A stretch of 64,000 bases of DNA from Tamarix chinensis (GCA_030549775.1 CM060174.1:10721786-10785785); one strand, 5' to 3'. Shown: positions 50,403-62,499, numbered from the stretch's first letter. Notes: generated by a model not told the origin, from the letters alone. A program made the numbers and translations.

Positions 50403-51340
50403 ATAATTTTAAAATAAATTCATAAGTAAATAGTATTAAAAGAGTATTATATATAATCAAAGAGTAATATGCATTCATTCTTGTGTTAAGACAATTATAA
50501 TAAATGATGTATTGTAGGGAGAATACGTAATAATGCATGGTTGTATGGCAAAGTACCAAATAAGGAAGTAATAAGACACTTATAATCAAAGTGGAATATT
50601 ACGTGAGTTAGGATTGAAGTGCTTCATGAGATATCTTTCCTAATTGTTATAATAACTAAAGTGGCCTTGGATCTACCCTATACTGTTTGTTCCACCAACT
50701 TATAAGGTTATGCATATTTAAGAATTAGGATTCTAAACCTATAGTTTTCCAGGTGCATTTTGCTTTTGGAGGGCTTATTACTTTTGTTTTGTTGATCAAT
50801 CGATAATGAAATAGTGGGGTCTTTGAACTCAGGTGACTAATAACTGAAAATGTATGATCACCTAAGTATGGAATTTAATATGGTTTCACACTTAGATCAT
50901 CTTGTATCATGGGTAGAATATATGTTTAGTATCTTTCTTCTTGTACCCTATGTGTTATGCATGACTTTTACTTTTAATATGATATATTAACTTACACAAT
51001 GTGCAAGTAGTAACCATCCATTTCATGGGTTCTACTCATTCCCATAAGCAGATGACTAAGTTTTTTATGTACACATTCATGTTGATTACCTTCATGAATT
51101 TACCAAGTTTGATACTTTGCTTGTGGAAGAGTAAATATTTGTGGGGCTTTGTTTATAGAGTCTAGGTTATCTGGTAATTAGAGTTTTTGTCTAAGTACCT
51201 TATGGACTATTAGTTCCATTGGTTCTCCTTTGTTGTATTTTGATTTGCACTGTATTCAAAGTTTATCTCCAAACCCTTATCTTTGTTTTATTAAATTCTT
51301 CTCGTTTATTTCATTTTAATTGTCATAATAGTTTACCTTG

Positions 51341-51385
51341 TCTTTAGTATGAGAATGATATGGTAAACTAGAATTATATTAGATA
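51341..51385 (+). other. Conserved LTR 3' hairpin
   Basis: TCTTTAGTATGAG (51341-51353) and ATTATATTAGATA (51373-51385) pair at about 11 of 13 positions, several G-U type, with a 19-nt loop, 72 bp before the LTR end at 51457. Confidence 0.5.
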
Positions 51386-51762
51386 TGGTGGTAACATTCA
51401 ATTATTTTATATTTAGGTTTCACAAAAAAAAGTAGTAGTAAATTTTGGGGTGTTACATTATTATTGTAATGATGAGTTTTATTTTATGGCCCCTTATTTA
51501 TTTAATGGACAATCCTAACTTTGTAGGTTCTATTGACAACAGTAGTAACCTGGGTTGGGTTTGAGAGTTTGTTTAGGACTATTTGGTGTCCTTATTTAAA
51601 TTTTTTTTTCTTATTGTTTTCTTTTGGGGCATAAGTGTTTTAAACTCTTTGGTTTAATGTATTTAAAGTCTCATCCACTCTTTCCTAGTTTTTTGTTGAT
51701 TTTTTCTTAATCGTGGATTTGTGTTATCTAAATCTAATCTTTGTATCTCAATTGTTTTGGCC

Positions 51763-51819
51763 CTGCAACCGACATGGGTTAGGTATGGGTCGTACCTCTC
51801 TCTATCATGTCGGTTGCAG
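51763..51819 (+). other. Perfect 14-bp hairpin at the LTR 3' hairpin position
   Basis: CTGCAACCGACATG (51763-51776) is followed after 29 bases by its exact reverse complement (51806-51819), 78 bp before the LTR end at 51897. The place matches the hairpin in the other LTRs, but the stem sequence is wholly different. Confidence 0.75.
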
Positions 51820-51897
51820 TGTATCATCCAATATTTTATATATTTGTTTCAGCTAAAATTATAAAAAAAATTAAGTACTAAATTTGAGGGTGTTAAA

Positions 51898-53398
51898 GAC
51901 GATTTTATATACTAGAAAGCTATTTTGTGTATTCTGAGTGGGCGTTTTGCATATATACATTAAGGGTATTATTAGAAATTCCTAATTGCAATATAAATGA
52001 GATATATTATTGTAAGTGAGTTGATTTCAAGGTTTCATTAAGGATTAAAATCCTTATTTTAAAGTTAATAAGGTGTTTGAAAACTTAGTATGGTGTAAAG
52101 GTTAACTATGCTAATTTGTTTTGTGTTTTAACTTTTTTAATCCTATGATTAGATCCATGCTTTGGAATCTTAATTATAATCTTAATCACCATTACTTGAG
52201 CTAATTAAAGAAAACAAATTATGACTTAGACGTCAAATAAGTTGCTTTAGCAACTAGAGTTGAAGTATCCATAAGGTATTGTATACACCATTAGTCATTC
52301 AATTACAAAAATGAGTCAACTTGAAAGAGAAGATACGAGACTAGCAAAAGATGATGTATAATTATTCTCAACTTAGATTTAGAAAAAATAGAAGTAAATT
52401 ATATATTGAAAACAAAATACTTACTTAAAGACATGCTTATAGAGCTAAGACTATTATTCTAAGAGTAGAAAAAAAAGGAAGTCACTCACGTGATTCAATT
52501 CGGGGGCCTTGAGCCTACTCTAGATTTTATCACCAAAAGTAGTGGATCATGAAGGAAATTTCCAAAGTTTGAATAGAGAAAACACATAAGTAATCAACCT
52601 AAGAAAAAGAAAATGATACACTAAGCTAAGAAGGAAAAAGATAATGTCCATCAATTTGCTATAGTAAGCATTACACAAGCTAGCCGTGCACGCATAACTC
52701 TCCCTGCCATATTTCTTTGGGGGATGTAAGATAAACACAACATTTTATATTGAATAAAAATATTTAAAGGGAAAACCATCAAACAATGAGCAGTGAATAT
52801 TTTCATTTAGTAGGTTGAAACCCCCTATTCTCTTGTGTAAAAAAGAAAATAAATTGATTCAAAAGAAGCCCTCAATATTTCACACACTGAGGCATCAATC
52901 GTGACAACATGAAAAGAAAAGGGTGATATAATGATCTCCCCTAATTCTATATCACTATATAATGAAGTGAGGAGTTCCATACCCTTGAGAATGAGGTGAT
53001 ATACAAGGTTACACATCAATATAAATGGAGCCCTTACAACCAAACAGTACATAATCATTCTCACTAGGAAAAAGAAATATATGTCGAGGGAAGAATTCAC
53101 ATAAAAAAATTCAATGCCATTATCAAACCTCATAATTATTTTAGATCACTCAAGGAATGAAGTGAGATACTTTGAAACATGAAGATAAGGGCAAGCCTTT
53201 ATATAATAACTAAAGTAAATCAACCCAGAAACCACCGATGAGTTAAAAGTGACATTTTTTAGTACTTTGCTCTAATGTGAAGAAGAAAAATATATATTTA
53301 TATTGGTATTAAACATAATGTTAGACATGATCCAAATATATCCATGTATGAATTTGACATGAATTACAAGCAAAAAAAGGCATAATAACAACAACAAC
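51898..53398. other. AT-rich DNA between LTR nests
   Basis: No gene or complete element is supported on either strand. Several open frames of 60-100 codons (for example 53133-52825 on minus) have no recognisable similarity and AT-driven composition. Confidence 0.4.
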
Positions 53399-53605
53399 AA
53401 AGTACACTCCTTATCCACATGAGTATAAACCGTGAATCTAACAAAGCAAATTATTGGTCTAAATGAGTATAGACTATGAATCTAACAAAGTACACTCCTA
53501 ATCCATACATGTATAAAATGTGAATCCAACCAAGTGACAATCCTGATCCACATGAGTATAAATTATGAATCTAATAAGGCACACTTATAATTCACACGAG
53601 TAAAT
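53399..53605. repeat. 44-bp minisatellite, about five copies
   Basis: Units start at 53399, 53443, 53487, 53531 and about 53574. Each follows AAGTACACTCC, then ATCCACATGAGTATAAA, then GTGAATCTAAC, with 70-85 percent agreement by eye. Confidence 0.8.
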
Positions 53606-53731
53606 TGTAGTTACTGGTATAGTATAAGGACTTTGTCTGTAACACCCCTAAAATTTAATGCTGAAAAATTTTATTTTAATTAAAAATTAGCATAAGCAAA
53701 AAAAGGGTAAATTTCGGAGATACTACTAGCA

Positions 53732-53777
53732 CACTTAGTACCAGACTGGTTTCCTCCTACAATTCCAGTACCAAGTG
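53732..53777 (-). other. Conserved LTR 3' hairpin (minus LTR)
   Basis: CACTTAGTACCAG (53732-53744) and CCAGTACCAAGTG (53765-53777), 20-nt loop, 94 bp from the LTR end. Confidence 0.75.
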
Positions 53778-54087
53778 CTAAGGCTAAAAAGGAACATAAC
53801 ATAATTTACACAAATTAAACTTTCATTTAAATCACAGTAGCGTGTTAAAGACATTACAAAAGATAAAAAGAAAGCCCCATGGCAAAGGAGCATTGTTTTG
53901 TTCTTGCCAATCGCCATCTCTCCATGTTCGGTGTTTCCCAAACCAAATCGCTCTATATCTTCTTAGAGTGTGAATTTCCTTATTCACGCAAGGAGAATAC
54001 ATAACCAAAAAAGAAACAAGTCCATTTTAATTAAGAAAAAGGAGAGATAAATAAGGTGTTCATGCAACCGCTTAAAAATAATAATAA

Positions 54088-54088
54088 A

Positions 54089-54134
<46 letters not shown>

Positions 54135-54135
54135 A
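54088..54135. repeat. (GT)n(GA)n compound microsatellite
   Basis: About 11 GT units directly followed by about 12 GA units. Confidence 0.95.
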
Positions 54136-54660
54136 AGGTTATATTGGTATAAGTGATAAGAGTGAAATCATTAAACATATAAATAGTAAGGTTAAAAGAG
54201 AAACCCCAAAAATCTTACCGGATAATACGTTGTTACCCGATAGCAGCTTGAATAGCACCTACAACTAACCTATAAGGGACACTACCCATTGAATTGGTAG
54301 GGGACCACAAACAGAACCCTTTAGTACTATGGTACTGAGTAACCCTTTATACCAAACTGAAAGGTAGGGCCTTCATAAAAAACATCATACATAAATAATG
54401 TAGAAACAATAACATACCCGAGCATAGAGATAATCACCATCAACATATGAGCCAATACACGATGCAACACAACATACAATAGGAAATGCATAATACAAAG
54501 TCCATTTACTTAGCAATTCCATCATTTACCAAGAGAGAGATAGGCATCAAGTCCAAACTTATATTATATCAATAGATCATATATATGAATTCAACACTTA
54601 TTGTTGTAAGCCAACATCATCTCTCAAATTATATCAATGTGAGTATGGGAACCCCACTAT

Positions 54661-57600
54661 TGTAATACCCTAAAATCTCGTAACCCTAATTAAAAACTAA
54701 TTAGGATCATAATCCATCTCAAAAAAATATAATATGATTTTCTAATTCATTCATATAAAATTTTGAGCCATTCATCATTCATTCCATTCATATCGCAATT
54801 TTGTAGAAAATTGCATTTACGCGATTTATCGGTTTTGCCTATTTTTGCTCATTTTTCCTTCATCAAGAATAAAAAAAATATTTGACACAAACTATTTTTA
54901 TATATTTGGTTTCCTAAATTTATTCTGAACCTTCCGTTATATTTTCGTAATATTTGGAATCCCTTTGCTATTTATTTTATGCAAAAGCCTATTCTTAAGG
55001 CTTTCTCTACACTTTTAATCTTAAACTAATCTAACTAACTACTCTAATCATCTATTTGGATCCTAAATAAGGTATAAATAAACTAAAAATTTAATATCAT
55101 AGGCTGAATTTGGGTTAACCAAATTTCTCACCCAAAGTATACCTTAATCATCACATAGTTGTACTTAAACCAAACCTACCCTTAGCCTTTCTTTCAAGTG
55201 AGCTTTAAGCAACCTCATTTCATATTTTATCATACAATGAAAGATCTGGAATCATGTGATTCTTTCCCATACATGGCTCCAATCCCCCTCAATTTTCACT
55301 CCTTTACATTGCATTATTTTACATAAGTTAAACACACATACACTTGCAAACTTTGGAACCTTGCTCCCTTCTTCTCCTTCCCTAATGTTGCTGCCAACTT
55401 GTGCCATTTTACCCCATTTTTTCAGTCATTTTTTCTTCCATTTTTTCATTCCATAATCATACTAATTCAAATCCTTATATTATCTCATGGTACCTTAATT
55501 GTTGGTGATGGTTTGAAGCATCAAAGTTACTCATTTTTCCCACCTCTACCTTGCTCCAGCTACTGCAGTTTTGTGTTGTATATTTTACAATTTTTTTCTC
55601 ACTTTTCTCCTTATTTAATTGATATAAATTATCCTAAATTATACCCATATATTTTGGCATCATTTTCCCTTGCTTTGGAAGTCATTTAGGTGGGGTTTTG
55701 CCCTTTTTTTGGAGCTTCCCAAAACTAGCTGAGAACAACTCTTTTGTTGGTTTTGTCTTTCACTCCTCTTCTCTACTTTCCCTTCTATTATTTTTCCTTA
55801 TATAATATCATAAAATCCTAACTATTTTTATATTTTTTAATAGGTGATCAAGAGGTTCTAAGTGAAGGAGAAACTTAGGACTTAGTTTAGCTACAAGACT
55901 GGCCTGCTAGTAAGCTATGCTTACTCTCTTAGCATGGAGATTTATACATGTTGTTATATGGTGTTTTCTTATCATGCCTTATATGTTGTATTTTTTTTGT
56001 AATATTGTGCTATTATTATTTTGAGTATCCTAAAAATGGTGGAGCATGATGTTGTATATTTTAGTTCTAAGCATGTTATCTTTTGTGACATAAATTTATA
56101 TCCTAGCATGTCATAGTATTTATTTGTTGTTCTTATGCCTTAAATGTTGTACCATTTCTATGTGATTTTTTTTAGTATAAGCATTCTAGAACTTAATATA
56201 AATTTTATGCATTCTTATTTGTGGTGGATATTTTATATGCTATGGTCTAATTATGTGTTATATTGCATTATTGTGAGATTATGAATCTAAGTGTGAAAAA
56301 TGGAGTTTTGAGCATAAAACACCCAAGTGTGCCTCATTCAAGGCCACTTTTTGCTTTTCCTTGGTTACATAAAATTGTTCTGATGTTGTTTTAATATGTT
56401 TCATAAGTATTTAAAGTGTTGGGACAATTTTGGTTGAATTTGGAGTTTAGGTCATATTTGGGAATTTTGACTTTGCTCTCTACCGGGGGAATTTTTGTCT
56501 TTCTAGTGGGTACCTGTTAAAAATAAAATCACCATTGTGTTAATCAGGTCCTTTACATAGAATTTTATAAATAAGAAGTCTTAATTTGGATTTGTATAGC
56601 TTAAGATAAGATTAAAACAAGTTTAGACACACTTTAGGCTAAGTAAGGGGAAAATTGGTGATTTTGGTCACCACTGTCATGAGGCCCTATTTGGTTCTAT
56701 CCAGGGCAAGTAAGGTCATGTTTGGGATTTTTTTTAACTTTTTTTTGTGGTGGTTTAGCCCTTAATAACTTAAGTTAACTAATATGGAGTTAAAACAACA
56801 TAGAAAAGTCCTCGGGATAAATCCATCATTTTATGTGTGAATATATAAGGTTAAGTTCTGATTTTTGGACATGGTGTCATTAAGAGGTTAATTAATTTAT
56901 GTTTAAAATTTATCTATTAATGAGAGTTTTTGATAGGTCAACCCAAATTAATATGTTAAAGAACATTTAAGGGTGCTTAAAACATTCTAAGTGTTTTATA
57001 CTTCATCCTTGTGTGGTAGGGCCTTAAGTTGACTTGAATAATGTTCTAAGTGTAATATTAGATTAATATGGTTAATTAAATAATTAGATTAGGGATTTTT
57101 TAGATCTTTGACTAATTATGCAAGATTAACCTAAGTTGTGTGCATGATGGTCTTAAGTGGTAACCTAAGTGACTTAGAATTGCTATCCTTATTCAACGTG
57201 TTCTATCTTGTTAAAAAATTGTATTAGGAACTAATCAAATTTATCTTGAACTTATAACTTATCACTTGTTTAATGGTTGTGGGTTTTTGAACCCTATAAA
57301 TAGAAGTAAGTGTTATGGTATAACATAGAGTTGGAATGAACTTATCTAAGTGCTAAGTGTGACCTCTTGTTGATAAGTGTTGACTATCTTCAAGAATAAG
57401 ACATTAATTATTAAAGTGAAGGAATCAAATAAGTCAGGATTGAGTTTGTAACTATGATTAATCGATTATTTCCCTGGTTTGTTAGGAACTATGGTGACTC
57501 TAGTCTACTCTATATGTGTCCGTTCCACCGGCTTATAGGGGGTATGCATACTTAAGGATTAGCGGTGTATTAGTGGTGCCCAAAAGTGTTATGCCCTAGA

Positions 57601-58371
57601 AGGTCACTTTTACACCAATATCCATTCCATCGGATGAAAATGTGGTTCCCAGGTGCATTTTTCCTTAGAAGGTCGCATTTACGCCAGTTCTATCCATCTC
57701 CTGAGTACTCGGTGTGATTAATATGATGTGTTTGATCACTAAACTAAAGATTATAATCTATAGTACTTTAGTATTGTTATTATCTTATGTTACCTGTGAT
57801 CTATCGCCCTATCGCATGTCTATTTTGTGCTTACCATGTTTCAACGTGTAAATTCTATGCTCGTAGAATAACTTAGCTTACCATTATGTTGCATATTGAC
57901 GCAAATTGCGGTGCAGTAGAGATCCTGGTTGATTTGGAGGAGTAGACACATTTGTTTGTGATGTCCCACAGGTGTATGAGACTCTTGATATTGAGACTGT
58001 TGATCCTTTTGATTATATGCCTGCATTTGAGTGATCTTATTTTATGGGTCAGGAGTAGAGTCACCATTATCCGATGCTAATATTTTAGATTTGGATACCC
58101 TTTTTGGACTCTTAGGTCCCGTATTCCCTTTTTTTGTATTTTGAACGTATGTATTTGGAGTGTGCCTCCTAACATTGTATTTCTACTAATTTATGTTATC
58201 ATCTCATTCTATCTTTACATTTGTTTAAAGTTATAGTATTTTAGCCTTGTACTTAATAGGAGAATGGTAAGGAACCAGACTCGTGTTAAGTGCGACGGTA
58301 ATACCCGCTTATTTTATATATTAGCTTCCGCAAAAATAAAAATTTTCAGTAGTAAATTTTAGGGTGTTACA
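54661..58371 (+). mobile_element. Complete solo LTR, family C, 3711 bp, perfect TSD
   Basis: It runs from TGTAATACCCTAAAATCTCG (54661) to TAAATTTTAGGGTGTTACA (58371) with ACTAT on both sides (54656-54660; 58372-58376). Removing it restores CCCCACTATTATAGCCGGTGG, an intact motif copy of the host LTR, which confirms the boundaries. It holds an AT-rich start, a T-rich middle, two worn motif copies (57520-57650) and the terminal hairpin. No coding region. Confidence 0.9.
58250..58292 (+). other. Conserved LTR 3' hairpin, compensatory change
   Basis: TACTTAATAGGAG (58250-58262) and CTCGTGTTAAGTG (58280-58292) pair at 12 of 13 positions with a 17-nt loop, 79 bp before the LTR end. Position 7 is changed on both arms (G-C to A-T) relative to the common form. 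Confidence 0.7.
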
Positions 58372-58810
58372 ACTATTATAGCCGGTGGATGGGAAATACA
58401 CTCCAAGGAAGAATGCACATGGCCACTATTATTCACCTATGGACCAGTTTCTAGGGCAAAAGGTTCTTGGCCACTATTCTCGCAGGTGGAACGGTATAAC
58501 CCCAACTCACATGGTATGTCCACTATAAGTGATTAGTATTTTCCCCATATTTCATTATCATCTAATGTTTGGTTTATTGAGTTTAGGATCTCTCATTATT
58601 ATAGCTGGTGGGCTGGAATATAATCCAGGGTAACACGCACCTGACTACTATTATAACCGGTGGACGGTTACATATATACATCCTCTAGGGCAAAATGCTT
58701 TTGGCCACTATTATAACCAGTGGACCGGTGCAAATACAAAACCTCCAGGGCACAACGCTCCTATCTGCTATTATAACTAGTGGACCGGTACAAATGATAT
58801 AATCTATCTA
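58372..58810 (-). repeat. TATAATAGTGG motif array (about 7 copies, minus)
   Basis: Copies such as CCACTATTATAACCAGTGG on plus, in two blocks. The first copy is the one split by LTR 54661-58371. Confidence 0.8.
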
Positions 58811-59110
58811 GGCCCGACTCAATAATCTTTCACTTTACATGATTAGTATTTTTTGTTTAATTAACACAACAAGTCTATTTATTTAACTTGAGGGGGAGAT
58901 CACGGACCCGAAGACACAAAGGTACACCGGTCATACTAGTGCATACAAACATCACAATACCCTCCAATCATCAACCTACAAACACAAATGTACCCTGGTC
59001 GCACTAGTGTTGTAACAACCCCAAATTTACTACTGAAAAATTTCGTTTAAATCGAAAGGTTTAGCGGAAGCGAAAGAATTAAAACCATAAACTTGGGGGT
59101 ATTACCGCCA

Positions 59111-59156
59111 CACTTAGTACCTGAGCGGTTCACTCCTACCATCCCGACACTAAGTG
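59111..59156 (-). other. Conserved LTR 3' hairpin (minus LTR)
   Basis: CACTTAGTACCTG (59111-59123) and CCGACACTAAGTG (59144-59156) share an 8-bp perfect stem CACTTAGT/ACACTAAGTG-type with a 20-nt loop plus weaker pairs, 100 bp from the LTR end. Confidence 0.6.
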
Positions 59157-59717
59157 CTAAGGCTAAATCAAACAATCGTTAGGTAAGAACCATCAAAAAA
59201 ATAAGTTCATAGTCATCATAAGTCATTCATGAAAACAAGCGTCGACCACAGTCAGAATATCGTTTAAGATTACAACTTAAAAGTTCCACTCCAAAATAAG
59301 AACATAATACAAATACGGCTAACTCAAGATAAACGAAAACAAGGGTAGTAAAAGAGTCCAGTCGGCTCGCTCTCAGCCCCAACCAAGATAGGCTCAACAC
59401 TCGGCCCTACCCGATGCCTCGTAGGTATCGTAGGCATCAAAAACATGATCTCCTACCTTCACAAGGTCAGATGGGTCCTCTACTCATGGGAATGAGCAGC
59501 ACCCATGAAACAGATGATTAGTACGCTACGTACTGAGTAAGGTAACAGACGAGCTAAGGCCAGCACATAGGACATATGATACAAGTTCAGCACATAGACA
59601 ACATACAACAACATGCAAGAAAAGGCTGATTATTTCCTCGATGCTTTATCCTTTTATTCTCATTAATGATAATAAGTCCATTCCACACATTCTTCAATAG
59701 CCCATGTGAGTGCGGGA

Positions 59718-60195
59718 GCCCCACTATTATAGCCGGTGGACCGGAAGATAAACGCACAGGGTAGAACACCTCTGATCCACTATTATAGCTGGTGGACCGA
59801 AAAATAAACGCACAGGGCAGAACGCCTCTGATCCACTATTATTTGCCGGTGGACCGGAATGGCCCCGACTCACATGGTGTTTCGCTTTAAGTACTTAGTA
59901 TCTTTCCCATGGATTAACTTATTCGTTTGGTTTGTTGAGCACGAGATCCCCCACTATTATAGCCGGTGGACAGGAAGATAACGCACAGGGAAGAATGCCT
60001 CTGATCCACTATTATAGCCGGTGGACCGAAAAATAAACGCACAGGGCAGAATGCCTCTAATCCACTATTATAGCTGGTGGACCATAAAATAAACGCACAG
60101 GGCAAAACGCCTCTGATCCACTATTATAGCCGGTGGATCGGAAAATAAACGCACAGGACAAAACTCCTCTGATCCACTATTATAGCCGGTGGATC
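59718..60195 (-). repeat. TATAATAGTGG motif array (8 copies, minus)
   Basis: Eight copies, most of them exactly CCACTATTATAGCCGGTGG or one base away on plus. The units in between (GGAAAATAAACGCACAGGG, then CAGAACGCCTCTGAT) are almost identical, so this array was recently homogenised. Confidence 0.9.
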
Positions 60196-62089
60196 AGAAC
60201 ATGGGCTCGGCTCAACATCTTTCGCTTTACGTGATTAATGTCTTATCAGTGTCTTATTAAATCACACATCACCCTTAACATGCATGCCAACAACATTCTA
60301 CTGTTTTCTTTTCAAGAGGGCCCGTCCCATATGTTGAGACTCGTGCACCCTTAGTCACACCCCGACATTACTTTCCCCTTAAGCTCACACATAATGAGAG
60401 ACCAACTCCTAGAAGCGTAGGTTAAACCCAACACCCTATGACATTGATCTTGCCTATTCTCCCCTCTAGGGTTTTCCCCTTGGAAACCCTAGTTGGGCCT
60501 ATATGGCCCAACCCCTTCTCACTCACCTTACCATTACTTATTCTTCACCCCACATCTCACCCTTATTAGGTCAAACCCTAAGGCATATCACTTTACTCCT
60601 CGATCTCGCATGTGACCAGCAAAACCTTAGTAGGCCACATCAAACCCTAGCACCTTACTTATTCCACAAGTAACCTCTCTCTTTTCATTCCCAAGTCTCT
60701 TCATTCACATGGAAACCTATACTCATCTTTTATAAAATAGAATTCTCACTCTCAACCCATACTCCACCCTTCCTTAATCATTCTTACTTTTACACATCCC
60801 AAATTTCCACTTTCTCCCCAAAAAAAAGACCCTAATCAGGTCCTTTATACACCCTTGCACCAATCACTCCACAACTATCCCATTCTCTTATTTACACCCA
60901 AATTCAACTTTTCTCACGTAAGACACACCCCCATGCAAGATTTAGTCACCTCATGCAAATGCCCAAAGTCACCATGCAGATTTTAAGGTCCCCATGCATG
61001 GTTCCCAACTTTCATTTACTTTGGATATTCTACTCACTTAAAACTTCTCTCATGGATTATGAGGCACTTTGGTCAACCCCATATCCCCCTTAATGGACTC
61101 ACTTCCCATTCCCCTCTTATTATTCTCTTAGTCCCATTTTACCATACCGAAACCCTAGCATGCATGTCCTAGAGGGCCGTATCAACACATCATAAATATC
61201 ATACATAAACATGTCATGCTCATGTCATAGAAAGCACACACGACATACCTCAAATTCCAAGCTGCGCTACACATGAGACAAGTTATCCATAAATCATATA
61301 ACACACATTGACATGGTATACACAACAATCAACACGTCACATCACACATAGCACAAGGCCATAGCTTCGTCCTTACCTAAGGTGACACCGGGCTTGGAGC
61401 ACGCTCCTCTAACTCCTTAGGGCTTGGATCGGGGTCACCTATGAAAGGGGAAATGCTAAGTATTAGTTTCTCTTACAAGTACTATCAACCCTTATTTTAC
61501 TTTAGGATTAAGGTTCTTATCCCTGGAGGGGGTATTATACAAGGGCTAGGGTTTTCATCTTAATTTAGTATATTAAACTTCACTAGTTAAAGTGTACTCA
61601 TCTTGGTACTTATTCTTATCCCTATTTTATTAGACCCGTTAGTTCTAATCTTGTGGTAATGTGGTTCATGTTAACTATATGGAAATAGTGATAGTATTAA
61701 TAATAAGTTAATGTTCTAGTGGTAGAAACCCTAGTGTTTTAAGGTCAAGTCTATTATTAGTGTTAGAGTTGAAATGATACTATTATAAAGTCACAATGTT
61801 ACAAGTAAACTATTCCTAAGGGTGATATTCTTGAACAATACAAGGTTTCAAATGCTTTTGGTTACAATAACAAGGTAGTGATGGTAGTAACAATAGTAAT
61901 AGCTAATAATAGTGCCTTAGTAATGAGGTTAGGGTTAAAAGCATTAGGGGTAATGTTAAGTGATATGGTACTAAGGTTCAAGTACCCTTCTTAGTTAACA
62001 ACCACATGATATTCACTAACTTTGAGTTAAGTCACATGGATAAGAACAAAAGTAGTATCATTGCTAACAAAATGATAAGGGTGTTAAGT

Positions 62090-62445
62090 AGAATAATAGT
62101 AATAATAATAATGATAATAGTCACAATAGTGATAATAACAATCCTAGCAGTAATGATAACAATGACAACAACCCAGTAGGGTCAAGCAATAATAATAATA
62201 ACCTTAGTAAAGATAATAGAGATAATAATAGTAGTAATAATGTTGTTAATACTAACACTTATGAGAAAAACAAAACTAAAGTTGAGTATAATAGAAGTTA
62301 GGGTTCCAAGGGATGCTAGTATGGTAAAAATGGTAACTTTAATATCAGAGACCATAATATTAGTAATAATAATAATAATAAAAGTAATAAGAATAATAAT
62401 AATAAAAGAATAATAATAATGATAATAATAAGTATAATGGTATTA
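62090..62445 (-). repeat. AAT/ATT-rich microsatellite zone
   Basis: AATAATAATAATGATAATAG-type text with GTAATAATAAT interruptions, the minus counterpart of 28466-29053. Confidence 0.8.
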
Positions 62446-62499
62446 ATATTAGTTAATCCTAATAATAACTATATAAAAGGAAAGTTCAAGGCTTGAGAT

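Larger units (their letters stand above)
32964..51457 (+). mobile_element. LTR, family C (3.8 kb net), holding two nested LTRs
   Basis: The 5' text (32964-33580) lines up in order with the start of LTR 54661-58371 (GCAATTT..., TTTTTGCTCATTTTCC, TTTTTATATATTTGGGTTTC). It resumes at 44178-46322 and 50403-51457, where it ends AAATTTTGGGGTGTTACA. Minus LTR 33581-44177 and LTR 46323-50402 interrupt it. The net length of 3817 bp fits its relatives. The first bases are not a clear TGTAA tip, so the left boundary is uncertain. Confidence 0.5.
15831..51897 (+). mobile_element. Oldest nested LTR (3.5 kb net), interrupted twice
   Basis: The start TGTAATGCCCC (15831) and the end GAGGGTGTTAAA (51897) belong to one LTR if the insertions 17795-23654 and 24782-51457 are removed: 1964 + 1127 + 440 bp, about 3.5 kb, close to the 3.7-4.1 kb of its relatives. 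After the first insertion the text resumes at 23655 with phrases shared with LTR 54661-58371 (CTAGTCTATTCTATCGG; TTGATACTTAAGAATTAGGTG). The last piece carries a perfect 14-bp hairpin. No target duplication is visible, although the two flanks share a loose GA.GATTTTATA..CTA phrase. Confidence 0.5.
53638..59010 (-). mobile_element. LTR, family B, minus strand, incomplete
   Basis: On plus it starts TGTAACACCCCTAAAATTT (the LTR 3' tip on minus) and goes on past nested LTR 54661-58371 to 59010, where another minus LTR interrupts it. Motif copies at 54650 and 58372-58810 and the link text at 58870-59005 match LTR 34780-40196 in reverse. The rest of it must lie beyond the window. Confidence 0.6.
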
